Positions 1 through 7,017 of a stretch of 12,269 bases of DNA are shown piece after piece (position 1 is the stretch's first letter; every line of letters begins with the position of its first letter). Source of the DNA: Prototheca cutis. Its lineage: Eukaryota > Chlorophyta > Trebouxiophyceae > Chlorellales > Chlorellaceae. Made by a program: the position numbers and the translations under genes. The notes beneath the pieces were generated by a model that was given only the letters and a program-made list of their open reading frames with translations, searched no databases and was not told where the DNA came from. The DNA is taken from the NCBI GenBank assembly GCA_002897115.2, contig BCIH01000009.1:178673-190941 (forward strand), given 5' to 3'.

Positions 1-44
1 CCCCCCCCCCAACACACACACTCTCGATGGAATTCCTCACGCAG
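1..44 (+). other. 3' end of an intron cut by the window edge
   Basis: The window opens with ten C, then an AACACACACAC-type run, a short spacer and the acceptor-like CCTCACGCAG ending at 44. A C-run plus CA-run just before an acceptor also occurs near the 3' end of the kinase gene's second intron (there read on the minus strand). I therefore read this as the tail of a plus-strand intron whose 5' part lies outside the window. It could also be plain microsatellite sequence. Confidence 0.4.
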
Positions 45-113
45 AGGTTGTCTGGCAACTTGTTTGTGTTCATGGATATCTGCAGCACCATCCTCTTCTC
101 CCTCCGGGTCTAG
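45..113 (+). CDS. Terminal exon of an unidentified plus-strand gene (partial)
   Basis: I do not recognise this protein. After the acceptor-like AG at 43-44, the plus frame reads 22 residues (RLSGNLFVFMDICSTILFSL, then RV) and stops at TAG 111-113. Most codons in this frame end in G or C, as in the confident genes here, while the opposite strand lacks that bias. The peptide is hydrophobic and could be the C-terminal end of a membrane or helical-repeat protein. The frame is open back to base 3 and includes an ATG at 27, so a 28-residue stand-alone ORF cannot be excluded. The gene would converge on the OTU gene. Coding status is an inference from codon bias and the splice-like context; no homology was recognised. 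Confidence 0.35.
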   Translation, partial: RLSGNLFVFMDICSTILFSLRV

Positions 114-261
114 GCTGCTGTTTTGTCAGTGGTGGTGGGCGGCAGGACCATCGGACACCGACCAACCAGATCGCCGCTGCGCTGGCAATGCATCTCCTGG
201 GTCGGCTACCCATGCACCCACACATCAACCCAGGGTTGCCGGTGGTCGCTCCCAAAGTTGC

Positions 262-266
262 TGTAA
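262..266 (+). promoter_or_regulatory. TGTAA, possible polyadenylation signal
   Basis: TGTAA is the usual poly(A) signal of chlorophyte green algae. This copy lies about 150 bases after the stop at 113, a plausible position for the 3' end of the partial upstream gene. A five-base word occurs often by chance, and I found no equivalent copy soon after the OTU or LCB2 stops, so this is only suggestive. The rest of 114-333 holds no feature I can support; it is probably the shared 3' flank of two convergent genes. Confidence 0.25.
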
Positions 267-333
267 AGCGCAGTTCAGAACGTAAAAGCGCGTCGACCAC
301 TCGACGAGTTTGAAAGAAAGGAAAAACCTGGGA

Positions 334-1881
334 TCAAATGTGGATCATGTGGAGCTTGGCCTCCACGCCCTCGGTGGCGACCCCGGAAGAGTCATTGAAA
401 CCGACGGCGGCGCGGGCCCCGCGGCTTGCGGTGGAGACCACGCCAGCCGAGAGGGCGCAGCACGCCTTGTACTTGCGCCCGCTGCCGCAGGGGCACTTTT
501 TGTTCCTGCTGACTGCTTTCTGCCAGGTGACGGAAATGTGGTCTGCCACGCTCCCGGCATCCCACCCATCGATCACCACTTTTCCCGCCGGTCGAACATG
601 GAGCAGCACGGAAACCGGCCTCTCGCCGTCCTCGGCGACTGTGAGCTCCACGGAGACAGGCGGCGGGAGTGCTTCTCGGATTCTTGTCGGCATGTGGGCT
701 GGCACACCTAGTCGCACTTTCCTTCCTGCTACTTTCCTGGCCCTGCCGCGGGTGCTCTGATCCGGCAGCGGGGCAGCGGCGGCCTCGGTCGAGGGGCTCT
801 CGGCGCCAGTATCGCCAAGGTGTTGTTCCTCCGCAGCTGGCTCGACCGACTCCTCCGCCCCACCAGTGACGCTGTTGTAGTGATTGCCGTCATGGTAGGA
901 GAGGCGCAGTGCAGGGCCCGCCTCGTCCTCTGCTTTCCAATTGGTGATTTGCCAGACGGGCAGCCCGGCCTGGTACACCTGGATATTGCGGCGCAGGCAC
1001 AAGGAGGCCGCCTGGAGCTCGGGGTGCCCGGCCCAGGCACCGTCCTCCGCCATGCGTGAGATGTAGTCGTCCCAGCCCTCCTCGTCCTCTGCTTGCATTG
1101 GGGGGCGGGGCATGGGTCACATGCAAGGACATGCCGCTGGTTGCATCATGGGAAAGGGCACAGCCATCCGGGGGTGTCGCGACATAGCGAGGCAGCAGAA
1201 CAGCCTGCGCACCAATGAACGGCTCAAAGACGTCCTTGTGCTCCGAGATGTATCTGATGACGCTCTGGCGCAGTTCCATATGCTGCTCCTCGTCATTCTA
1301 CAGAGTGAAGTGCAAAGGGAGACGGCGTGCATGCTGGGTTATTGACTGGCTATGTCTGCCTGCCGAGGAACACAACCGCGCGACCCGGCACCCCGCCCGC
1401 GTTCTCACATGGAGCTGCACACTCAAGCTCCTGAAGAAGCAGTTCCCATCGGCTTCAACCTCCTGTTCACGTGAGGGAGCGAGCAGCGGAGTTCTATTAC
1501 CGTACCGAGGTGCTGGTGGCAGGAGGACGCCAAGAGCCAGAGATGGTCACCACCATGCGTTCCAAGGCCAAACGTTACCTGAATGCGGAGACCCAGCGGT
1601 TCGAGCTCCCCTGCAAGCCCATGAATGCTGTTCTTTCTTCCTGTCTGCATGTGAGGAAGATCTGGATACCGCTGTGACATCAGGGTGTCCTCCACTTCCG
1701 TACTTGTTTGGGCAGGATCCGCAAACAGCCCGGTGGTGCATGTCCCCATGCAACCACTGCTGTCGCCTTGCTGTGCGCCACGTCAGAATGCACATGCCTT
1801 TTTGGGTTTTCCTAGTTGGCGAGGGGTCTTGGGATGAGCGCGACCTGCCTTCTTAGCACGCCCAGCCCCCTGCCGTCCCAT
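334..1881 (-). CDS. OTU-domain deubiquitinase with C-terminal SEC-C motif (OTU7/OTUD3-like)
   Basis: This is a cysteine protease predicted to remove ubiquitin from proteins. I join five exons on the minus strand: 1881-1798, 1644-1579, 1462-1409, 1297-1213 and 1088-334, giving 347 residues with consistent phases. The N-terminus (1-28) is Lys/Arg-rich, as is common in this family. Then come GELEPLGLRIQ (about 40-50), the catalytic-Cys motif EADGNCFFRSL (Cys58, Asp55), the family block VFEPFIEDEEGWDDYI (about 91-106), GHPELQAASL, and the catalytic-His motif SYHDGNHYNSV (His166). A low-complexity linker follows, then RNKKCPCGSGRKYKACC (about 291-307), a canonical SEC-C zinc motif. Order and motifs match the Arabidopsis OTU plus SEC-C protein. 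I see no UBA domain between OTU and SEC-C. The first exon depends on a GC-AG intron; the fallback is an ATG at 1650, which would shorten the protein by 26 residues. The 5' end faces the LCB2 gene across a 483-base region. Confidence 0.9.
1645..1797 (-). other. Intron 1 of the OTU gene, apparent GC-AG type
   Basis: On the minus strand exon 1 ends AAAAAG and the intron begins GCATGT, close to the consensus for the rare GC donor (AG|GCAAGT). It ends CACATGCAG at 1645. Both flanking exons are in phase 0 and the joined protein has the expected basic N-terminus. The nearest GT (at 1793-1792) would leave the wrong phase and lose the DGNC frame, so it does not work as the donor. Confidence 0.5.
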
Positions 1882-2364
1882 TGGCTCCGCTGTATGCTCC
1901 TAGAGCTGACCATTGCCTTTACACCAGCAACCGACGCCGGAGGTCCCGGGGCCGCATCTGCAGCATCATATCAATCTCCATTCTCAGGAATCAGGCATAC
2001 AAATGAGTTTTCTTTGGATCAACTTTACCCAGGATGATGTGTTGGAGGCGTAGCAAAGTGTAGCCGCAATGTCCACCGCTCGTCGCCCGTTCCGACGTGC
2101 TGGGGACCAATCAAAAAATACTTTTGATCGACAGTCACGTCATTCTCGCCCGCGGCAATTGTCGACGAAGGGCAGCTGCAGCTTGTGTCGTATTGTGCAG
2201 TATTTAACCTGTTTGCCCTTGGTACTGTGCATTGACTCGTCTTCCGTCCAGTGTGAGCGCCGCGGTTGGCGCTGCGCCGGGCGGTGGGCACCGCCCCCAG
2301 TCGAAGTGGGCCCTGCCTGCATGCACCCCCTGAACAGAGACTCTGCTAGGTCAAGAGCTGCACA
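1882..2364. promoter_or_regulatory. Divergent promoter region between OTU and LCB2 genes
   Basis: These 483 bases lie between two head-to-head start codons and hold no convincing coding frame. Visible elements are CCAAT at 2107-2111, an ACGTCA word within GTCACGTCATTC near 2140, and TATTTAA at 2201-2207, about 158 bases before the LCB2 ATG and correctly oriented to serve it. I see no clear TATA box for the OTU gene. Assignment of these words as working sites is inference from position only. Confidence 0.45.
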
Positions 2365-4197
2365 ATGGGGACTGGGACGCTCGTTCCCCCGCTCAGGATA
2401 GCCTTGCTAAGCTACTTGACGTGCGAGAGGCTGTCCTGGGAATTGGCGAGGCTGTCTGCCCGTGGGGGCAGGGAGGGGCCAACGCGCCTGCACGTGGCCG
2501 GGCCTCAATCTTGCGCCGGCTGGAACGATCGGCCGCATGGATCGACTCGGGCTGCATTCACTCTCCCCAACCCCGCAGATGGACCATTCTGTACCTCTTG
2601 GGACAGATGCGGGATTTCCTGGGCAGTCTGTTCAGGAGGCGCCGGGCGCCGAACGGATACGCACCGATCCGGCAAGACTACGAGGACTTTTACACTAGGA
2701 GAATGTACTACAGGATCCACGTGAGTGCCCGAGGAGGGATCAGGGCTTTGGCTCGGGGTTGCAATCATCATGGTGGCTGGTACGATCAACGACGACACAG
2801 GGGCTTCAACCCGAGTCCCCACCCCGAAATCCCAAACGCAATGTAGGACTGTTTCAACCGACCGCTGGCAAGCCCTCCGGATGCCTGGATGGATGTCCTG
2901 GAGCGCACCCCGATTTCCAACCAAAAGCGAGTGTGTGTGTTTGGGGGGCTTGTCTTGGGGCAGCTGGTGCGGGGGTGCCTGTGCCGCCCATCGGGCTCGC
3001 CGAGTCTGCCTCCTATCACGATCACCATCAGAAACCCCTCCCACTCCTCGCAAAACCCCATAAAACAGGCCTTTGCTGTGCACGGGGCGCAAGACGCGGT
3101 GCCTGAACCTGGGATCGTACAACTACCTGGGTTTTGCGGCGTCAGACGAGTACTGCACACCTCGGGCGCAGGACACGCTGCGCACGCTGGGCTGGAGCCA
3201 GTGCAGTTCGCGGCGCGACGCCGGAACCACCGAGGTGCACGAGGTGTTGGAGCGCGAGCTGGCGGCTTTCCTGGGCAAGGAAGCCGCGCTGACGTGCGGC
3301 ATGGGCTTTGCAACCAACGCAACCTTCCTGCCCATGCTGGCGGGTCCGGGGACACTGGTGCTGTCGGACGCGCTCAACCATGCGAGCATCGTGGCGGGCG
3401 TGCGCTCGGCCAAGGGCAAGGTCCGCGTGTTTGACCACAACGACGCCGAGCACTGCGAGCGGCTGCTGCGTGCGGCGCTAGTGGAGGGCCAGCCCCGGAC
3501 GCACCGGCCCTGGCGCAAGGTCCTGATCGTGATCGAGGGTATCTACTCCATGGAGGGCGAGCTGGCCGACTTGCCCGCGTTTGTGGCGCTGGCCAAGCGC
3601 TACGGCGCGTGCGTGTGGCTGGACGAGGCACACAGCATCGGGGCAATGGGTCCCACGGGCCGCGGCGTGTGCGAGCACCTCGGTGTTGACCCGCGGGACA
3701 TCGACGTAATGATGGGCACGTTCAGCAAGAGCTTTGGCGCGTGTGGTGGCTACGTTGCTGCGAGTGCAGAGGTCATCGACTACTTGAAGGCGGCCAGCCC
3801 CGCGCACCTGCACGCGACGGCCATGACCCCGCCCGCCGTGCAGCAGGTGCTTTCGGCGCTGCGCGTGATCGGCGGCACCGACGGCTCAGGGCGGGGCGCA
3901 GGCAAGCTCGCCACGCTGCACGACAACGCCGACTACTTTCGGCGGGAGCTGCTCGCGCGGGGGCTCAACGTCCTGGGCGACTGGGGCTCACCCGTCATGC
4001 CCGTCATGATCTTCCAGCCCAGCAAGCTGCGTACCACCAGCCTGGAACTGCTCAAGCGAGGCATTGCCGTCGTCGAAGTGGGGTTCCCGGCGACGCCTCT
4101 CCTCACCACACGCATGCGCATCTGCATCTCCGCCGCCCACAGCAAAGCAGACCTGGACTTTGCGCTCGACATGTTTGATGAAGTCGCCAACATGTGA
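2365..4197 (+). CDS. LCB2: Serine palmitoyltransferase, LCB2 subunit
   Basis: The catalytic PLP-binding subunit of serine palmitoyltransferase condenses L-serine with palmitoyl-CoA to 3-ketosphinganine, the first step of sphingolipid synthesis, at the ER membrane with LCB1. Four exons, 2365-2420, 2579-2720, 2847-2932 and 3069-4197, join in phase to give 470 residues, close to the roughly 490 of plant LCB2. The N-terminus has a membrane segment (about 6-27) running into LLGQMRDFLGSLF, then NGYAPIRQDYEDFYTRRMYY (about 44-63), DCFNRPL, LNLGSYNYLGF (107-117), GMGFATN, EGIYSMEG, DEAHSIGAMGPTGRGV (from Asp280, His283), and the PLP-lysine motif GTFSKSFGACGG with Lys315. GFPATP (434-439) and ICISAAHS close the C-terminal domain. 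Similarity to plant LCB2 is evident along the whole length. The start is chosen because exon 1 supplies the expected P-x-L...SYLT N-terminal stretch. The exon 3 donor lies in a GT run and is ambiguous by six bases. Confidence 0.95.
2421..2578 (+). other. LCB2 intron 1
   Basis: Donor GTGCGA follows ...TACTTGAC, and the acceptor is CCCCAACCCCGCAG. It interrupts a codon after its second base (AC|A, Thr19) and restores the LCB2 N-terminal membrane segment (SYLTWTILYLLGQMRDF). Reading straight through the intron gives a Gly/Arg/Ala-rich stretch with no family similarity. Confidence 0.8.
2721..2846 (+). other. LCB2 intron 2, able to fold end to end
   Basis: Donor GTGAGT follows ATCCAC, and the acceptor is ACGCAATGTAG; it lies in phase 0 between YRIH and DCFNRP, exactly where the family is continuous. 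Inside, GGGAT 2736-2740 can pair with ATCCC 2829-2833, and CTCGGGGTTG 2752-2761 with CAACCCGAG 2807-2815 (one bulge). The two stems nest, so most of the intron forms one long hairpin. Confidence 0.8.
2933..3068 (+). other. LCB2 intron 3, donor inside a GT run
   Basis: Exon 4 must start at 3069: the frame has a stop at 3061-3063 and the only AG after it is CAG 3066-3068. That acceptor needs a donor leaving two codon bases. Within GTGTGTGTGT from 2931, the GT at 2933 fits, and so does the GT at 2939 (two residues longer). The intron then runs TTTGGGGGG and ends in a C/A-rich segment, echoing the tract layout of the kinase introns. Confidence 0.75.
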
Positions 4198-4426
4198 GCG
4201 TGCCGTGTATCGTCATGCTTTCCTTTTCTTTTTCTTTTTGGAGGGGAGAATGTGCGCATGTGTGCGTCTCTGGGTGTGTTGGGAGGTTGCTGGAGAGCTG
4301 GGCCTGATGCCACACCCACCACCATCACTTGCTGTCGCCCACAACCCAATGGAACCATCCCTCCTCCAATCCAACGCCTGTGCAGCTGTGCGATCCGGTT
4401 TGGCGGGGATACCTCAAAAGCGATTG

Positions 4427-4446
4427 CCGCAAGGGCGGCCTTGCGG
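4427..4446. repeat. Perfect 8-bp hairpin with GCGG loop
   Basis: CCGCAAGG (4427-4434) is followed by GCGG and then CCTTGCGG (4439-4446), a perfect inverted repeat. It lies about 230 bases after the LCB2 stop and just before the first GCTAGGG/tRNA-like word. It could be a 3'-UTR structure or the edge of a small repeat element. Confidence 0.7.
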
Positions 4447-4462
4447 GTCGAAGGCACCAAGA

Positions 4463-4492
4463 GCTAGGGACACCCACCACTGGCATCGAACC
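4463..4492 (-). repeat. tRNA-like (SINE-like) fragment with Pol III B-box word
   Basis: The minus strand carries GGTTCGATGCC at 4492-4482, which fits the tRNA B-box consensus GGTTCRANNCC. On the plus strand it lies 12 bases after GCTAGGG (4463-4469). No convincing A box was found at tRNA spacing and no cloverleaf can be drawn, so this is not a functional tRNA gene. It resembles the copies at 5021-5088 and 5220-5237. Confidence 0.3.
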
Positions 4493-4863
4493 TCGCTTAC
4501 CTTGTGTGGGATCTGTTTCTGCTTGTCCTGCACCGGTTTCAGAGAGAACCCTGAGCTGACAAGTGCATCATACTCGGATATTGTGAACCGTAGCATACTC
4601 CTGCGTGCATGCTGCAAAGGATGGTAGCTCGGGTGACTCGGGAGCTGTGTGATCTGGCCTGCCCCGCCGGCCCAGCACCTTGAGAGGGTGCGTGAGCATC
4701 CCTGAAAATCTGATGCGGGCATCTGGACAGAATGGGTCGACAAGGTTTCCTTTTTCAGGCGCAGGAACCCCCGCAGCCAGTACCCTGCACATTTCACTCG
4801 ATTCACTTGTCCTGCGCGTCGGAATGGGAGGCACGACCTTGTGATCCCACAAGTCCCGCTCCG

Positions 4864-4908
4864 CATGGGGCCCCTGGCCGGGCCACTTGCGGGACCGAGG
4901 GGCCCATG
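4864..4908. repeat. GC-rich inverted repeat
   Basis: CATGGGGCCCC (4864-4874) pairs with GGGGCCCATG (4899-4908) with one bulged base, around a 24-base loop. Neighbouring GGGACC/GGTCCC words (4891-4896, 4912-4917) offer alternative pairing. No function is evident. Confidence 0.6.
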
Positions 4909-5020
4909 GCGGGTCCCTTCCTTTTGCGCGTTCAACCCCGCGAGGCCAACATTGATTGGACTTCCAGGAGGACCGCGAATACGAGGCTGCACGGGTACGG
5001 GTGCGTACTGGGGCCCCGTG

Positions 5021-5088
5021 GCTAGGGGGTGGGAATTGAACCTTCGTGCCCACATCCACCCAAATGTGATTCGTGGACCTCTGGGCAA
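5021..5088 (-). repeat. Degenerate tRNA-like sequence (A and B box at tRNA spacing)
   Basis: On the minus strand TTGCCCAGAGG (5088-5078) fits the A-box pattern TNGCNNAGNGG, and GGTTCAATTCC (5042-5032) fits the B box, separated by 35 bases as in tRNA genes and tRNA-derived SINEs. Cloverleaf stems are poor: the D and T stems do not close. GCTAGGG at 5021-5027 on the plus strand recurs at 4463 and 5164. I read it as a decayed tRNA-derived retroelement head rather than a tRNA gene. Confidence 0.35.
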
Positions 5089-5328
5089 TCTGCTCGTTGG
5101 TTGCCGCCTCACTTCCAGCCTGCCGCGAAACGTCGCTTCTCCCCGATTGCTCCATGACCTGCAGCTAGGGGCTCCGCGCGGCACCTTGCAGATGCCCAGC
5201 CAGATGGAGAGGCCACCCTCGGGGGGTTGGAACCCCGGCCAGGAACAGCTCCTGCGATGGTGGCAGGCACACCTGCACAGAGCTCGGTGGTTGATCACAA
5301 CGGCACGGATGCTCAGCATCCAACTGCC

Positions 5329-6219
5329 ATGATGGGTGTGCGGTCTCTGGCCAAGACGGATTCCTCATCACCCCCAGGCAAGTCTGGCTCCGTGACTACT
5401 CCAAGAGCGACGACCAGTCTCTCACCTTCCCTGCCCCAGCCGCTCTCTGAACCGGATGGCCCGCCAGCCCCTGTGCCGGATTTGTGGCCTCCAATGCCCG
5501 CGGCGACATGGGACCTGGCAACCACGATCACCGTTGTGGCGGTGTGGCTGCTGGGCTTTTGGGCGCTGGCGTACGGGGCACTCCCCGCTGCGCTCGCGTT
5601 GCTGCAGGTCGACCCAGCGACCCCGGGCCCGACGTTCCAGGCGCTGCGACACCTGATCCTAGACCTCGCACAGCTGGGTTTCACGTTGGGCCTGCTGGCT
5701 CGGGCACTGCGCAGCCACGAGGCGCGGAAGCACGGTTTCTTCGCGGTCAACGCTTGGCCTTTGACCGACTGGCTGGGTGTGGTGCTGTGTTCAGCGACCA
5801 CATTCCCTGTGATCCACGCCGTCCACCGCGCGGCGGTGGTTTTCTTCACGCCGGGGACTGGCGGCGCGGGGGCCGCGGGCGGCGAGGCTGCCGCACGGGC
5901 GCTGCTGTCGGGCGGCGGACCGGGGACGCGGGCGCTGTGGCTGGCGATGCTGGCGCTGTGCGCCCCCGTATGGGAGGAGGTGATGTTTCGCGGGTTTCTG
6001 CTGCCCAGCCTCGCCGCACATGTGCCCGACCGTGTCGCCCTGTTTCTGAGCTCTGCAGCCTTTGCCTGCATGCATTTTTCCAAGGAGAACTTTTTGCCGC
6101 TGCTGTTGCTGGGTGCAGTGTTTGGCCAGGCCTACCGCCAGACACGCAACCTCCTGCCCTGCATTCTCCTCCACTCCCTCTGGAACATCTACCTCTTGTA
6201 CTCTGTCTGCGGCCTGTAA
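5329..6219 (+). CDS. CPBP-family intramembrane protease (plant chloroplast CAAX-like)
   Basis: This is a multi-pass glutamic intramembrane protease of the CPBP (Rce1/Abi) family. Counting from the ATG at 5329 the protein has 296 residues. The first 60 or so are rich in Ser, Thr and Pro with few acidic residues, like a chloroplast transit peptide. The segment after TWDLATT begins the membrane region (about 63-94), followed by hydrophobic segments to the end. The catalytic motifs are all present: CAPVWEEVMFRGFLLPSL (Glu216-Glu217, Arg221), FACMHF (His249) and LLHSLWN (His282, Asn286). The block from LCAPVWEE to HSLWN aligns closely with an Arabidopsis chloroplast CAAX protease family member. 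The substrate is unknown; prenyl-protein cleavage should not be assumed. The 5' end is uncertain: an in-frame ATG lies at 5257, and acceptor-like sites at 5376-5377 and 5438-5439 (the latter after CTTCCCTGCCCC) would allow an upstream exon. Confidence 0.85.
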   Translation: MMGVRSLAKTDSSSPPGKSGSVTTPRATTSLSPSLPQPLSEPDGPPAPVPDLWPPMPAATWDLATTITVVAVWLLGFWALAYGALPAALALLQVDPATPGPTFQALRHLILDLAQLGFTLGLLARALRSHEARKHGFFAVNAWPLTDWLGVVLCSATTFPVIHAVHRAAVVFFTPGTGGAGAAGGEAAARALLSGGGPGTRALWLAMLALCAPVWEEVMFRGFLLPSLAAHVPDRVALFLSSAAFACMHFSKENFLPLLLLGAVFGQAYRQTRNLLPCILLHSLWNIYLLYSVCGL

Positions 6220-6266
6220 ACATTTGAGACCAATCCCCTGAGATGGATGGACAGGTACATACACAC

Positions 6267-6293
6267 GCACATGCATGTGCACAAACATATGTT
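6267..6293. repeat. Two adjacent perfect palindromes
   Basis: GCACATGCATGTGC (6267-6280, 14 bp) is followed three bases later by AACATATGTT (6284-6293, 10 bp). Both are perfect and lie about 50-75 bases after the protease stop. They may be binding sites or simply a product of the CA/TG-rich sequence around them. Confidence 0.75.
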
Positions 6294-6641
6294 CACACAG
6301 ACAGGGTTCCCCCCACATTCACAAAAAAATCTACATCAATCGTAGCGTGGTTCCCAGGTCTAATATTACAGGTTACATGGCAGGGGAAGAGGAATGCGGG
6401 GGGAGTGCACACCCCCGGAACATGCATTGCATCTCAAGAATGAACAAAGCAGCGCTGGCAGGGCCAGAGCTGGAAAGGACGGCGGGGTGCACAACCGCGG
6501 CACGCCACCAAAGCTCGCGGCAACGTTGACAAGGGAGCGCGAGGGGCCTCTGAAATGAGGAGTATACATGCATGGGGTGGAGCACGGCCATGCCACGGAC
6601 AAAACCAGGATTCGCTCGACGCCCACGAATAAAACGGGCAC

Positions 6642-6757
6642 TTTGTGCTCGCGCCGGGCCCAGCGTCTGGCTGCATGGGTTGTCTGTTGTTCGGCAGGGG
6701 GTCCTGCAAAATCACCACACAACCATGCAGCCAGGTGCTGGGCCCGGCGTTCACAAA
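6642..6757 (+). repeat. Long foldback hairpin, possible small-RNA precursor
   Basis: The left arm 6652-6683 and right arm 6719-6749 are inverted copies, differing by two substitutions and one extra base. Pairing continues outward after a small internal loop (TTTGTG 6642-6647 with CACAAA 6752-6757). It also continues imperfectly inward to a tip hairpin GCAGG/CCTGC (6694-6698, 6703-6707) with loop GGGT. In plus-strand RNA the two substituted positions (6665, 6666) form G-U and U-G wobbles, so the stem stays intact; in minus-strand RNA they are A/C mismatches. The element is about 430 bases downstream of the protease stop. A microRNA-like or hairpin-siRNA precursor, a MITE-like remnant, or a 3'-UTR structure are all possible. 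Confidence 0.7.
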
Positions 6758-6998
6758 CACGCACGGCATGACAAGGACGGGAAGCGGGGTTGCTTATTGA
6801 AAGAGGAATTGGGGTATCGAGTGTGGGGTGGGTGGTTTTGCTGGGGGTCGAGGGGCCGCCGGACGGCATGGCGGCGGGCGGCCTGCCATGCGCACGACGG
6901 TCACCCTCCCCCCTCCCTTGAATGCAAACCCACACATAGATCAAAGAGTGCGGAAAGAGGGAGATAGCGCGTACACGGACACGGACAGATGCAAGGCA

Positions 6999-7017
6999 CG
7001 CACGAAAAAATCGTGCG
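6999..7017. repeat. 7-bp hairpin just after the kinase stop codon
   Basis: CGCACGA (6999-7005), five A, then TCGTGCG (7011-7017) form a perfect stem-loop. On the minus strand it lies 29 bases beyond the kinase stop, within its 3' UTR, with a T5 loop. It might affect mRNA stability or 3'-end formation. Confidence 0.65.

Larger units (their letters stand above)
4198..5328. other. Intergenic region after LCB2, no supported protein gene
   Basis: This stretch starts with the LCB2 3' flank, including a T/C-rich tract at about 4217-4240. Long frames exist here (for example 4414-5319 on the minus strand), but they lack recognisable motifs and cross the hairpins and tRNA-like words described separately. 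An unrecognised first exon of the CPBP protease gene (transit peptide) could lie here; I could not find one with matching splice phase. Confidence 0.5.

Noticed and set aside
1..20. Telomere-like or satellite repeat at the window edge
   Set aside because: A single C10 plus CA run without a repeated unit; better explained as an intron tract and assembly break.
3933..4460. Minus-strand open frame overlapping the LCB2 3' end
   Set aside because: Antisense to a certain exon, no homology.
5032..5088. Functional tRNA gene
   Set aside because: A and B boxes are well spaced, but the D, anticodon and T stems do not pair, so only a degenerate tRNA-like sequence is claimed.
5215..5300. tRNA gene on the minus strand with a T-arm-like hairpin and a 5-bp CCTGC/GCAGG stem
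   Set aside because: An extra C breaks the T stem, the loop lacks U33 and the acceptor stem pairs only partly; it also overlaps the possible start of the protease frame.
4414..5319. Minus-strand open frame of 301 codons
   Set aside because: It has no recognisable domain or consistent family-like segments, and runs through perfect hairpins and tRNA-like words. Not called as a gene.
5313..6083. Minus-strand open frame opposite the protease
   Set aside because: Arg/Ala/Ser-rich shadow of the CPBP coding sequence, whose catalytic motifs prove the plus strand is coding.
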